From: GCA-2684655 sp045105235
Lineage (GTDB): Bacteria; Planctomycetota; UBA1135; UBA2386
Assembly (NCBI GenBank): GCA_045105235.1
Contig: JBGCDH010000021.1
Span: forward strand, 29,166-93,165
DNA: 64,000 nt
Reading direction: 5' to 3'
In this document: piece after piece, positions 36,784-44,663 of the stretch
How the letters are laid out: each line of letters opens with the position of its first letter
How positions within the stretch are numbered: the stretch's first letter is position 1
Made by a program: the position numbers and the translations under genes
The notes under the pieces: generated by a model
What the model was told of the DNA's origin: nothing
Database searches by the model: none
What the model saw: the letters and a program-made list of their open reading frames with translations, nothing else

Positions 36784-37986
36784 CTAAGAAGTCGTCACGA
36801 CCGCTGGCTGCGTCAGCGTTAGCGCCCCATTGGATAAGACGACCGCCTGCAGCCACTGGCTTATACCCGGCGGCAGACCGCTCGGCAGAACCGCCGACCA
36901 CGATCCCTTGCCTTGCTGCGCGTCCAACATGACGATGTCGAACAGCACAACAGAGGCCGGATCAAGAAATAGCGAGCCCCCAAACAGCGGAGTAGGGGCT
37001 GGCGCGGGCACGCCGAACGCAAGCCCCGCGATGCCGCTCGGCTCGCCCGTCACCTGAACCGACAGCGTGTCTGCCCCCGACGTCGACGATGTCAGCGAAG
37101 CCCCCATCGAGGTAACCGGAGCAAACGTAAACGGCACGCCCACGAACGCCCCAATGGAGGCTCCGAAAGCGATCGTCAGTTCGGACGGTGCTGCGCACCC
37201 AGGGTCGAGACGGAACGCGGCGACCTGCCCGCCAGGGGACACGCGGGATCCTGGCCCAACCTGCAGGTTCGCATCGCACAGTTCGAACCCGGGCCCTCCG
37301 CCGCCGAAGAAGCTGACCGTCCCCTGAACCACGCTGTCCACCAACACCATCTCAGAACGAATTAGGGTCACTGTGGGCACAAACGTACCCCCGAACAATG
37401 GCGGAGCGAGCCCCGAACGAAACTCCGTGCCACTCGCAATGCAGAGCGAAGTGTCCACGATCTCGTGCATCGCCAATGGCGTAACAACAAAGCACGAGCA
37501 GTCGACCAGAGTCACCAACTCGCAGCTGTCGATGCGCCAGCCGGTGGCCGCCAAAGGCCACGTCATCAACCGTTCGCGGTCAACGTTTTGCAAATGCACC
37601 GAACCGATGTTGTCGACCAGCGTCAATGCACAGTCCCCGAACGTGCCCGTCGCGCCCTGAAACGGCCCGATCGCCAAGTCACGAAGCACGACATGCTGTC
37701 CGGCAGGCACCGCATCGACCTCGAGCTGACCGACGAGTGCCGGTTGCCCACCGATGCCAATCACGGTCAACGCCTTCGAAATCGTGGGGGCCTGGTAGAC
37801 AGCAACCGTGGGGTCGTAGGCACGCACAAGCAGGATGTCCCCCGGCACCGCCGCGGCAACTGCCGGCGGCAGGTCTGAGAAGCTGCTGCCCGCACCATTC
37901 ATGGCATCGACTATCCACGTAGTTTGGGCAGCGGCTGGTACGGAAATGGCGAGCGCTACGCACGCGGTCTCCAAGGCATTTTTCAT
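36784..37986 (-). CDS. Secreted beta-helix-like planctomycete protein
   Basis: A 400-residue exported protein of unknown function. Signal peptide ACVALAISVPAAAQT; then a region starting TTWIVDAMNGAGSSFSDLPPAVAAAVPGDILLVRAY, the opening of right-handed beta-helix proteins (pectate-lyase-like), followed by short repeating strands (ALTLVDNIGSVHLQNV, ELVTLVDCSCFVV). The C-terminus (ASVVLFDIVMLDAQQ..., LSNGALTLTQP) looks like a variant of the C-terminal domain seen in the proteins at 38271 and 44664. AGAGG lies 9 nt before the ATG at 37986, deciding the start. The 284 bp to the divergent Kelch gene carry no recognised element. Confidence 0.75.
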   Translation of the reverse strand: MKNALETACVALAISVPAAAQTTWIVDAMNGAGSSFSDLPPAVAAAVPGDILLVRAYDPTVAVYQAPTISKALTVIGIGGQPALVGQLEVDAVPAGQHVVLRDLAIGPFQGATGTFGDCALTLVDNIGSVHLQNVDRERLMTWPLAATGWRIDSCELVTLVDCSCFVVTPLAMHEIVDTSLCIASGTEFRSGLAPPLFGGTFVPTVTLIRSEMVLVDSVVQGTVSFFGGGGPGFELCDANLQVGPGSRVSPGGQVAAFRLDPGCAAPSELTIAFGASIGAFVGVPFTFAPVTSMGASLTSSTSGADTLSVQVTGEPSGIAGLAFGVPAPAPTPLFGGSLFLDPASVVLFDIVMLDAQQGKGSWSAVLPSGLPPGISQWLQAVVLSNGALTLTQPAVVTTS

Positions 37987-38270
37987 GGATTCAACCTCTA
38001 TTGACGACTTTGACGGGATCGTATCCCAATCGTCGCGCATAGCAGACTTCTTTTGAGCGAGGATCCGCCCCGACACGTGAACCGTAACGAAATCCTGGCA
38101 CGCGTTTGTCGATATCGGAGGCAACACGAAGCCCAATCTCCCATCAGAAGAATCGGCGGCCTGCCACGGATGAAATCCGCGCGATTCGGGTCGCAGTACA
38201 GAAAGCGCGATTCCGGTTCCGCGCTCTCTCCCGCCATAGCCAGTGACCATCCCGTCACTCGCTATCGATC

Positions 38271-39626
38271 ATGAACAACATCGCACCGACATTTCTGAAG
38301 CTGACGCTTCTCGCAGCCACGACATCGATTCTAAACGCCCAAGAATGGGTGCTCGAGTCCTCGACCACAAACCCTAGCGGCACTACATACGCGACGGCTT
38401 CCGCATCCCCGAACGGTGCAGGCGTCGTCCTGTTCGAAGGCATCAACGGTGCCGGCCGAACCCTTGAGTGGGTTGACGGCAGCTGGACCGATCTCGCGCC
38501 AATCAACTCACCCCCGGCGCGCTTTGGCGCTGCGATGTCCCTCCTAAACGGCGCGGTATTGTTCGGTGGCGTCGACAACGCGAGTGGCGCTGTGCTGAAC
38601 GACACGTGGCTGTTCGACGGGACCGACTGGCAACAAGCTGTCGTGGCCGGTCCCGTGCCGCCCGCGCGCTGGGGCCACGCTATGGCCACGATCGACGAGT
38701 CCGGACTCGTCATGTATGGCGGCGTCGACGCGAACAACGTGCTGCTGAACGACACTTGGATCTGGAATGGCGCAACCTGGACTCTGGTCCCTGTTGATGG
38801 CCCCACGCCGCGACACCTCCACGCCATGTGCCTTGATCCGAGCACGCCGCTCTCAGCGTTCATGTATGGGGGCTCTGATTTGGCCAACAACACGATGGCG
38901 GACACCTGGCGCTTCACGACGAATCCGGGCCCACAGTGGGTTCTTGTTCAAGCGAACGCAGCGCCAGGCCCACGAGCGGCCCACTCCCTGACCTTCGACT
39001 CGGCGCGCAATCAGGCTGTTCTTCTCGGCGGCAAAGTAGACGTCGCGACGCCTTCGTCTGGGCTCACTGCGTGGAACTTTAATGGCACCTGGACCGCAGT
39101 CACCACTGCCGGCAACCAGCCGGTCGCAGACACCATTCACGCCCACGCAGCCGCGTTCGACAGCGCAGCGGCCGAGCACGTCACCGTTTCATTGAACGGC
39201 GGCACCCGCACCTATGGTTCACCTGCCGGCAATCGCCCGGCATTCACCAGCTCCAACTCAGGCTGCGGCGCAGTGCTTGAGCCGAACGGAAACGCCTCGC
39301 CCGGCCTGCCCTTTATCGACAACAACTTTGAAGTCGACTGCGTTCTTAGCCTCCCAGCTGGCGCCAACGAGTTCGGCCTCCTGATCGTGAACGCATCGAT
39401 CAACCAGCCAGCTCTCACCTGTGGTCGCCTTTCGCCCGCCGGAGGTCAGTATTTCCTGTCAGCGAGCCCTGCTGGCACGACGCGGATCCCATTCGCCGTC
39501 CCAATCCCGAACGATCCAACGCTCGTTGGCCTGCAGTGGTATGCCGAAGGCATGACAATACCGGTCGCGACGCTGATGCCCACGCAAGTCAGCGACATGG
39601 CCACGTTCAGCGTCGGCATCCTCTGA
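38271..39626 (+). CDS. Secreted Kelch-repeat protein with planctomycete C-terminal domain
   Basis: A 451-residue exported protein. After the signal (LTLLAATTSILNAQ), residues about 45-330 are Kelch-type propeller blades (PARFGAAMSLLNGAVLFGG...NDTWLFDGTDW; PARWGHAMATIDESGLVMYGG...NDTWIWNG). The last about 120 residues are the phylum-specific C-terminal domain: a Cys pair, V-P-I-P-N-D-P-T-L-V-G-L-Q-W-Y, and an end ATFSVGI. In related proteins this domain ends in SNAL..TIG. The role may be surface display or adhesion; nothing indicates catalysis. Confidence 0.82.
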   Translation: MNNIAPTFLKLTLLAATTSILNAQEWVLESSTTNPSGTTYATASASPNGAGVVLFEGINGAGRTLEWVDGSWTDLAPINSPPARFGAAMSLLNGAVLFGGVDNASGAVLNDTWLFDGTDWQQAVVAGPVPPARWGHAMATIDESGLVMYGGVDANNVLLNDTWIWNGATWTLVPVDGPTPRHLHAMCLDPSTPLSAFMYGGSDLANNTMADTWRFTTNPGPQWVLVQANAAPGPRAAHSLTFDSARNQAVLLGGKVDVATPSSGLTAWNFNGTWTAVTTAGNQPVADTIHAHAAAFDSAAAEHVTVSLNGGTRTYGSPAGNRPAFTSSNSGCGAVLEPNGNASPGLPFIDNNFEVDCVLSLPAGANEFGLLIVNASINQPALTCGRLSPAGGQYFLSASPAGTTRIPFAVPIPNDPTLVGLQWYAEGMTIPVATLMPTQVSDMATFSVGIL

Positions 39627-39845
39627 GTTCGAAGGGATCGTTTGTAGCCCAAAGCTATGCAGAGCCCCACGCCCGGTTCGTAGCGCGTATCAGGCACGCG
39701 CGACAGATCGGGCCACTTCACCACGCCAATCAGCCTCGGCTAGGTGAAACAGCTCGCGATCGTCAGCCGTCCGCACACTTGGCAAGGCGCATCGGTCGCG
39801 TGAACGGCACACAAAAACGGGCGGCACGCCGACTTCTCATGGTAG

Positions 39846-41402
39846 CTACTCGCGGCGCACGACACTCGGCCTGCCCGCACGAAGCGCTACCAGCAAACTG
39901 CGCAGTTCCGCGACGACGTCGGGATGCTGAGCACTCACATCGCGCGTCTGCGCCAAGTCCTTCGCCAAGTCGCACAGGAACACGTCGCCATCCAGCGGCA
40001 GGAAACGATCGTGCACCCACTTCGGCGTGCGGTTGTGGTAGCCGCCCTTCTGTAGAAGCAGAAGCCACCGGCCGCGGCGCACGCCCCATTTGTTCTTGAA
40101 AGTGTTGTGCACCAAAAACTCGCGCACGCTTTCGTCATTGCCGCGCCACAGCGGCTCCAGGTCAAAGCTATCTTCGGCGGTCCCCATGGGCAGCGTGGCA
40201 CCAGCGATGCTCGCGAACGTGGCCATCAGATCGCACTGCGAGACCAGCGCGTCTGATTCGCTACCGGCCGACACAACCTCCGGCCAACGCACGATCATCG
40301 GCACGCGGTGACCGCCCTCCCAAACGTCTCGCTTGAGTCCGCGCAGCTCGCCAGGGCTCGAATGCCCAGTTGTGCGCATGCGCTCATAGGCGTAGGCCTC
40401 GGGGCCGTTGTCGGCGCTGAACACAACAATCGTGTTGTCGCGCAACCCGGCATCATCAAGCGCCTGCAGCACCGCACCAACCGCCGCATCACTCTGCACA
40501 ACGAAATCGCCGTAAGGCCCGGCTTCGCTGGCTCCGACAAACTCCTTTGCTGGAACGATCGGCGCGTGCGGCGACGTGAACGGAAAGAACAAGAAGAACG
40601 GCTCCTCGCTGCCCTTCTGCTGACCGAGCCACTTCACCGCCCGGCGCGTCAATTCCGGCATCACACCATCGAGCCGCCACCCCGCAACCATCGGCCCTGG
40701 ACGTCCCTCGTGCTGACCTTCGGGTGGTATCGGCGCTGGCGCATACGGCACCGTCGGGGCCACCACGACGCGGTCGTTCTCGATCCATGCATAGGGCGGG
40801 AAATTCGGCACGTCGTCGCCAAAGTAGGAATCAAAGCCGTTCGCCAGCGGTCCACCGGGAATCGGCCGCGACCAGTCAAAGTCCTTGGCGCGATATCCCG
40901 TGCGCGGCATTGGCCTGCGCCCTGGCTTCTTGATCGCCGCCCAATCCCAGCCGAGGTGCCACTTGCCAATGCATGCTGTCCGATAGCCGCGGGCCTGCAG
41001 CATCTCCGGCAACGTCAGCCTGTCGGCGTCCAACATTGGCTGTCCAAACGGCATGCTGATGCCGTGGAATTTGCGCCAGTGGTGCCGCCCGGTCAGCAAC
41101 GCATACCGCGAAGGCGTGCAGATTCCCGACGAACTGTGTGCATCGGAAAAGCGCATGCCCTCGCTTGCGAGGCGATCCAGGTGCGGCGTTGGGATCTTCG
41201 ACGCGTCGCTGTAGCAGCCGAGATCGCCATAGCCGAGATCGTCAGCGTAGAGCACGACGATGTTTGGCGGCCGCGGCGGAGATAGCCTTGCTGGCTGCGG
41301 CTCCTGCACGCCCATAGAAATCGTTGCTGCCGCCATCAACGGAGGGAACAGACAACAGCAGCAGGCAATCGCGAGAACCAACATACGCAAGGGACCGGTC
41401 AT
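39846..41402 (-). CDS. Secreted arylsulfatase-type sulfatase
   Basis: A complete 518-residue type I sulfatase. The signal peptide includes an unusual Cys run (AIACCCCLFPPL) that might act as a lipobox. Metal site L-Y-A-D-D-L-G-Y (D54, D55), formylglycine signature C-T-P-S-R with Cys95, GKWHLGWD, and the second metal site F-S-A-D-N-G are all present. It removes sulfate from a glycan or aryl ester; subfamily not assigned. The ATG at 41402 lies 8 nt after a TACACT box (GGC-TACACT), preferred over a TTG three codons upstream. Confidence 0.92.
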   Translation of the reverse strand: MTGPLRMLVLAIACCCCLFPPLMAAATISMGVQEPQPARLSPPRPPNIVVLYADDLGYGDLGCYSDASKIPTPHLDRLASEGMRFSDAHSSSGICTPSRYALLTGRHHWRKFHGISMPFGQPMLDADRLTLPEMLQARGYRTACIGKWHLGWDWAAIKKPGRRPMPRTGYRAKDFDWSRPIPGGPLANGFDSYFGDDVPNFPPYAWIENDRVVVAPTVPYAPAPIPPEGQHEGRPGPMVAGWRLDGVMPELTRRAVKWLGQQKGSEEPFFLFFPFTSPHAPIVPAKEFVGASEAGPYGDFVVQSDAAVGAVLQALDDAGLRDNTIVVFSADNGPEAYAYERMRTTGHSSPGELRGLKRDVWEGGHRVPMIVRWPEVVSAGSESDALVSQCDLMATFASIAGATLPMGTAEDSFDLEPLWRGNDESVREFLVHNTFKNKWGVRRGRWLLLLQKGGYHNRTPKWVHDRFLPLDGDVFLCDLAKDLAQTRDVSAQHPDVVAELRSLLVALRAGRPSVVRRE

Positions 41403-41410
41403 CTCGCGCA

Positions 41411-41419
41411 AGTGTAGCC
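41411..41419 (-). promoter_or_regulatory. Candidate -10 box (GGC-TACACT) 8 nt before the sulfatase ATG
   Basis: On the minus strand GGCTACACT, 8 nt, ATG at 41402; same pattern as the other leaderless candidates. Confidence 0.4.
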
Positions 41420-41684
41420 GGGACTACGCAAGACCGGTGCACAGCCGACTGGGACGGCGCAAACACGCAGGCAGATGGCGCCGGCATGCTCAGCGCGCCG
41501 AAGCTTCGTTTTGGCTACCTGGAAGCCTTCACCGAATCGCCATCATTTACGGCTGGCTTCGACTACCGCCGTCTGCGCAGAAGCGAACGAGAGGGCATTC
41601 TCGCTGGTTGCGGCCGGACCGAGACTCTGGTGTCACCTCGCACCCCCTTGCCACATGCTCCCCCCTCTGCTCTAGGTAGGGCAT

Positions 41685-44654
41685 ATGGACTCGCCATCGA
41701 TCCCCGATCCGGCGGACCGAGACAGCAGCGACCCGCTCGAACGCGCTACAGCCTCGTTCGCACGCTATCTGGAAGAAGACGACACCGAGGCCCTGCAGCG
41801 GGCGTTCTTGCTGTGCTCCCCCGCGCTGCACCGAGCGGCGCGCTACCTCGCGAAATCGTGCGATGTCGAAGATCTCGTGCAGGAGACGTTCGTCATAGCC
41901 ATCTCACGCGCCTCGACGTTCACGCCGGGAGGTGACCTGCAGCGGTGGTTGCTTGGCATCCTGCGCAACGCCGCGCGCATGCGCCACCGACTTCGCTGGC
42001 TTCGTGTACGAGGCGATGACAGTGTTCTTGCTGCGCGCGCAACCCGGGACGTCGAAGGCCCCGCTGCGATCGCCGACTCCGCGGAGTGGCGCGCACGAGC
42101 CGAGCGACACGTAAGCGAACTGGCCGCCCCCTACCGCAACGTTGTCGCCGCCTACCTATTCGAAAACGAAACGCCAGCGAGTATCGCGGCGCGGCTGGGT
42201 CGCTCCTCGAGCACCGTGCGCACCCAACTAGAACGCGGCATGCGTGATCTTCGGCGCCGACTGCCGGCACCGGTTCTGGTGGGCCTTGCGGCAATGCTGG
42301 CTTCGCAGCGAACCCCCACGCAGTCGCCGCCGCTGCGCATGCGTTCCATTTTAACAGTCCCGCTGGCTGTCGCGGCCGCACTGCTGCTCGCTTCGGTGTT
42401 GTGGCAGCAGTTCGCAACAGCCGCCACAACACTGCCCAGCCCCCCAAGCCGAGCGTCCAGCACGATCGCGCTGGCTACAAGCACGACAGACTCGCAGACC
42501 GAACGCACAGCGGCGCGGCCACCCGCAGCCTCGGCAGCCGCAAACCGAATCCGAGTCCGCTTGCGCAATCGCGATGGCCAGGCAATCGCGGGGCTACCCG
42601 TCATGCTGTCGCCCGACTGGCAAGCAGGTCGCCCCCTGAACCGTGCGCACGTCGGCTGGCAGATTGCGTCAACCGACGAACGCGGCGTCGCCGAATTTGC
42701 CAACCTGCCAAGCGTCGTCTGTGAGCTGCGCATCAATGACCGAGACGTGCTGCATCGCTTTCTGCACGACGGCCAGTCGCACGACCTGCACTTCCACATC
42801 GAGCTGCGCGCCTGGCTGCAGCTGCAGGTAGCAGATGACGCGGGCCATGCGATCGCGGGCGCGACCGTCTACGCCAGCAACGCCTCCGGCACGCGCGCAC
42901 CCGGCTATCCGGCTGCAACCACCGACGCAATGGGCACCGCCCTCGTCCGCAGCACATCGAGCCCCTTTATGGCCTGGGTCGCAGCACCCGGTTTCACCCA
43001 ACACGTCGTGTTCTCGGTTGAGAGCCCCGGCACACCAAGCAATCCCTACCGAATGTCCTCCAAGCTGCTCCCAAACCAGCTGAGCGCGCGAGGGCAGGTG
43101 CGCAACATGGCGGGCGAACCGGTTCCGCGCGCAACCATCGCGGCCTGGTCGGCCGAGCGAGAAAACACACCACCCTGCTACGTCGTCGCGGATGCGCTAG
43201 GACGATTCGAAGTCAGCGGAATCCCGCCGGGTCCATGGTTCGCCGCGGCGATCGCCGATGGCTACGCAACGGCCTGCGCCGAACAGCCGTCACTCGACAC
43301 ATCTGCCGTGCTGCAGCTCGGTCGTGGCGGACGCGTACACGGCCAATTCGCAGAACTCCGAGCGTTCGATCACAAGTCCCTGCGCGTCGTCACGCGCCCC
43401 CATACTCTCCTTCTCAACAACCCGCTAGCCGCTAGCGGCGCGGCGGTGACCGAAAGCGGCGCCTTCGCCATCCAACACCTCGCCGTCGGAGTGCATGACA
43501 TCGGCTTCTTCGACCGTAGCCCACGACCGTTCGCGGTGCGCACCGTGCACGTCAGCGAAGGCGGAGATCATCACCTGGGAGTCGAACTCTCAAGCTCACC
43601 TGTACGACGCGTCGTCGTGCAACGTTCGGACGGAAGACCGTTGGCGAACGTGGAGATTTTAGTGCGAAGCACGGCGGCGGACCTCGACAGCCGAGACCGA
43701 CGGCGCTTTCGCACCGACGAGCAAGGCCGAGTTGCGCTACCGTTCGAAGCGGGTGTGCCGTGGGAATTCGGAGTCTTCGCGCCAGGCAACCTCGGGGGTT
43801 CGCACTTGCCCTCTCTTTGGATCGACAGCACGGAAATCGTCGCTGCCAACGTCATCACAGTGCCCGAGCGAGCATTGCGACTGGGAGCTGTGCACGGAAT
43901 GCTGCAAGGAGATGTCCTCGAGCTCGCGAAACAACACGGCATCGAGCTCATTGCCCATGAGATGCTCTCTTTGCGAGCCGTCGCCGAAGACGGAGCCTTT
44001 CACTTCGACGGCGTTCCGGCCGGGAACCATGCGCTCTGCATTCGCATTCGGGACAAAGCCGGCGAACACCACGTGCGACTGTCGTCGTTCTATCTCGATC
44101 CAGGTGAGACGCTGCAACTCGCGCCCCAGCCATCGCATTGCGGCGAAGTCCGCATCCAGCTCACAGGCGAGCACTCGGCCACCTGCGTCATTGGCCGCCT
44201 CGTCGGACCGACAGGGATCACCATCGGCTCCGTAGCACTCCGCACCGGCCATTCCGTTGCGCGAAGGCTTCCTATCGGAACCTACGAGCTGATCTACCCC
44301 GGCACCGATGCCAGCCCCAAACGCCAACGCTTCGCAATCGGCCACGGAAACGTGACGCGGGTGGGCATTCGGCGACCCGTTGGCATCGCGTGCCGCATCG
44401 AGGTGCAGTTCCACGACGCGTCGTCGCCACAGTCCGCTCTGGTCGCAACTTTGGGGCGAATCGACTCACCTGACACCGTTCGGCTGGTGTTGCCTCCATC
44501 GCGAAAACGGCCGTCATCGAGCATCGACGTCAACCTGCTTCCAGGCAGCTATTCCCTAACGGCTCGATCGCAAAGTGGCACTACGACCGGCGGCACTCTT
44601 GTGGTCGACAGCGAGTGCCGCGATCTGGCTACGTTTCCGTTCGTGATGCGATGA
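41685..44654 (+). CDS. Membrane-anchored ECF sigma factor with large extracytoplasmic sensor part
   Basis: A 989-residue fusion. Residues about 30-205 are an ECF sigma factor: region 2 R-A-A-R-Y-L-A-K-S-C-D-V-E-D-L-V-Q-E-T-F and region 4 ETPASIAARLGRSSSTVRTQLERGMRDLRRRL. A single membrane helix follows (about 223-245, VPLAVAAALLLASVLWQQF). The outer 730 residues contain several carboxypeptidase-regulatory-like beta-sandwich repeats (GQAIAGLPVMLS, GHAIAGATVYAS, GEPVPRATIAAWS, GRPLANVEILVRS). The sigma domain would face the cytoplasm and the repeats the outside, so a signal could control sigma directly, by proteolysis or tension. No separate anti-sigma gene is seen nearby. The start ATG follows CTCTAGGTAGGGCAT. 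Confidence 0.85.
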   Translation: MDSPSIPDPADRDSSDPLERATASFARYLEEDDTEALQRAFLLCSPALHRAARYLAKSCDVEDLVQETFVIAISRASTFTPGGDLQRWLLGILRNAARMRHRLRWLRVRGDDSVLAARATRDVEGPAAIADSAEWRARAERHVSELAAPYRNVVAAYLFENETPASIAARLGRSSSTVRTQLERGMRDLRRRLPAPVLVGLAAMLASQRTPTQSPPLRMRSILTVPLAVAAALLLASVLWQQFATAATTLPSPPSRASSTIALATSTTDSQTERTAARPPAASAAANRIRVRLRNRDGQAIAGLPVMLSPDWQAGRPLNRAHVGWQIASTDERGVAEFANLPSVVCELRINDRDVLHRFLHDGQSHDLHFHIELRAWLQLQVADDAGHAIAGATVYASNASGTRAPGYPAATTDAMGTALVRSTSSPFMAWVAAPGFTQHVVFSVESPGTPSNPYRMSSKLLPNQLSARGQVRNMAGEPVPRATIAAWSAERENTPPCYVVADALGRFEVSGIPPGPWFAAAIADGYATACAEQPSLDTSAVLQLGRGGRVHGQFAELRAFDHKSLRVVTRPHTLLLNNPLAASGAAVTESGAFAIQHLAVGVHDIGFFDRSPRPFAVRTVHVSEGGDHHLGVELSSSPVRRVVVQRSDGRPLANVEILVRSTAADLDSRDRRRFRTDEQGRVALPFEAGVPWEFGVFAPGNLGGSHLPSLWIDSTEIVAANVITVPERALRLGAVHGMLQGDVLELAKQHGIELIAHEMLSLRAVAEDGAFHFDGVPAGNHALCIRIRDKAGEHHVRLSSFYLDPGETLQLAPQPSHCGEVRIQLTGEHSATCVIGRLVGPTGITIGSVALRTGHSVARRLPIGTYELIYPGTDASPKRQRFAIGHGNVTRVGIRRPVGIACRIEVQFHDASSPQSALVATLGRIDSPDTVRLVLPPSRKRPSSSIDVNLLPGSYSLTARSQSGTTTGGTLVVDSECRDLATFPFVMR

Positions 44655-44663
44655 AACTCGCTG

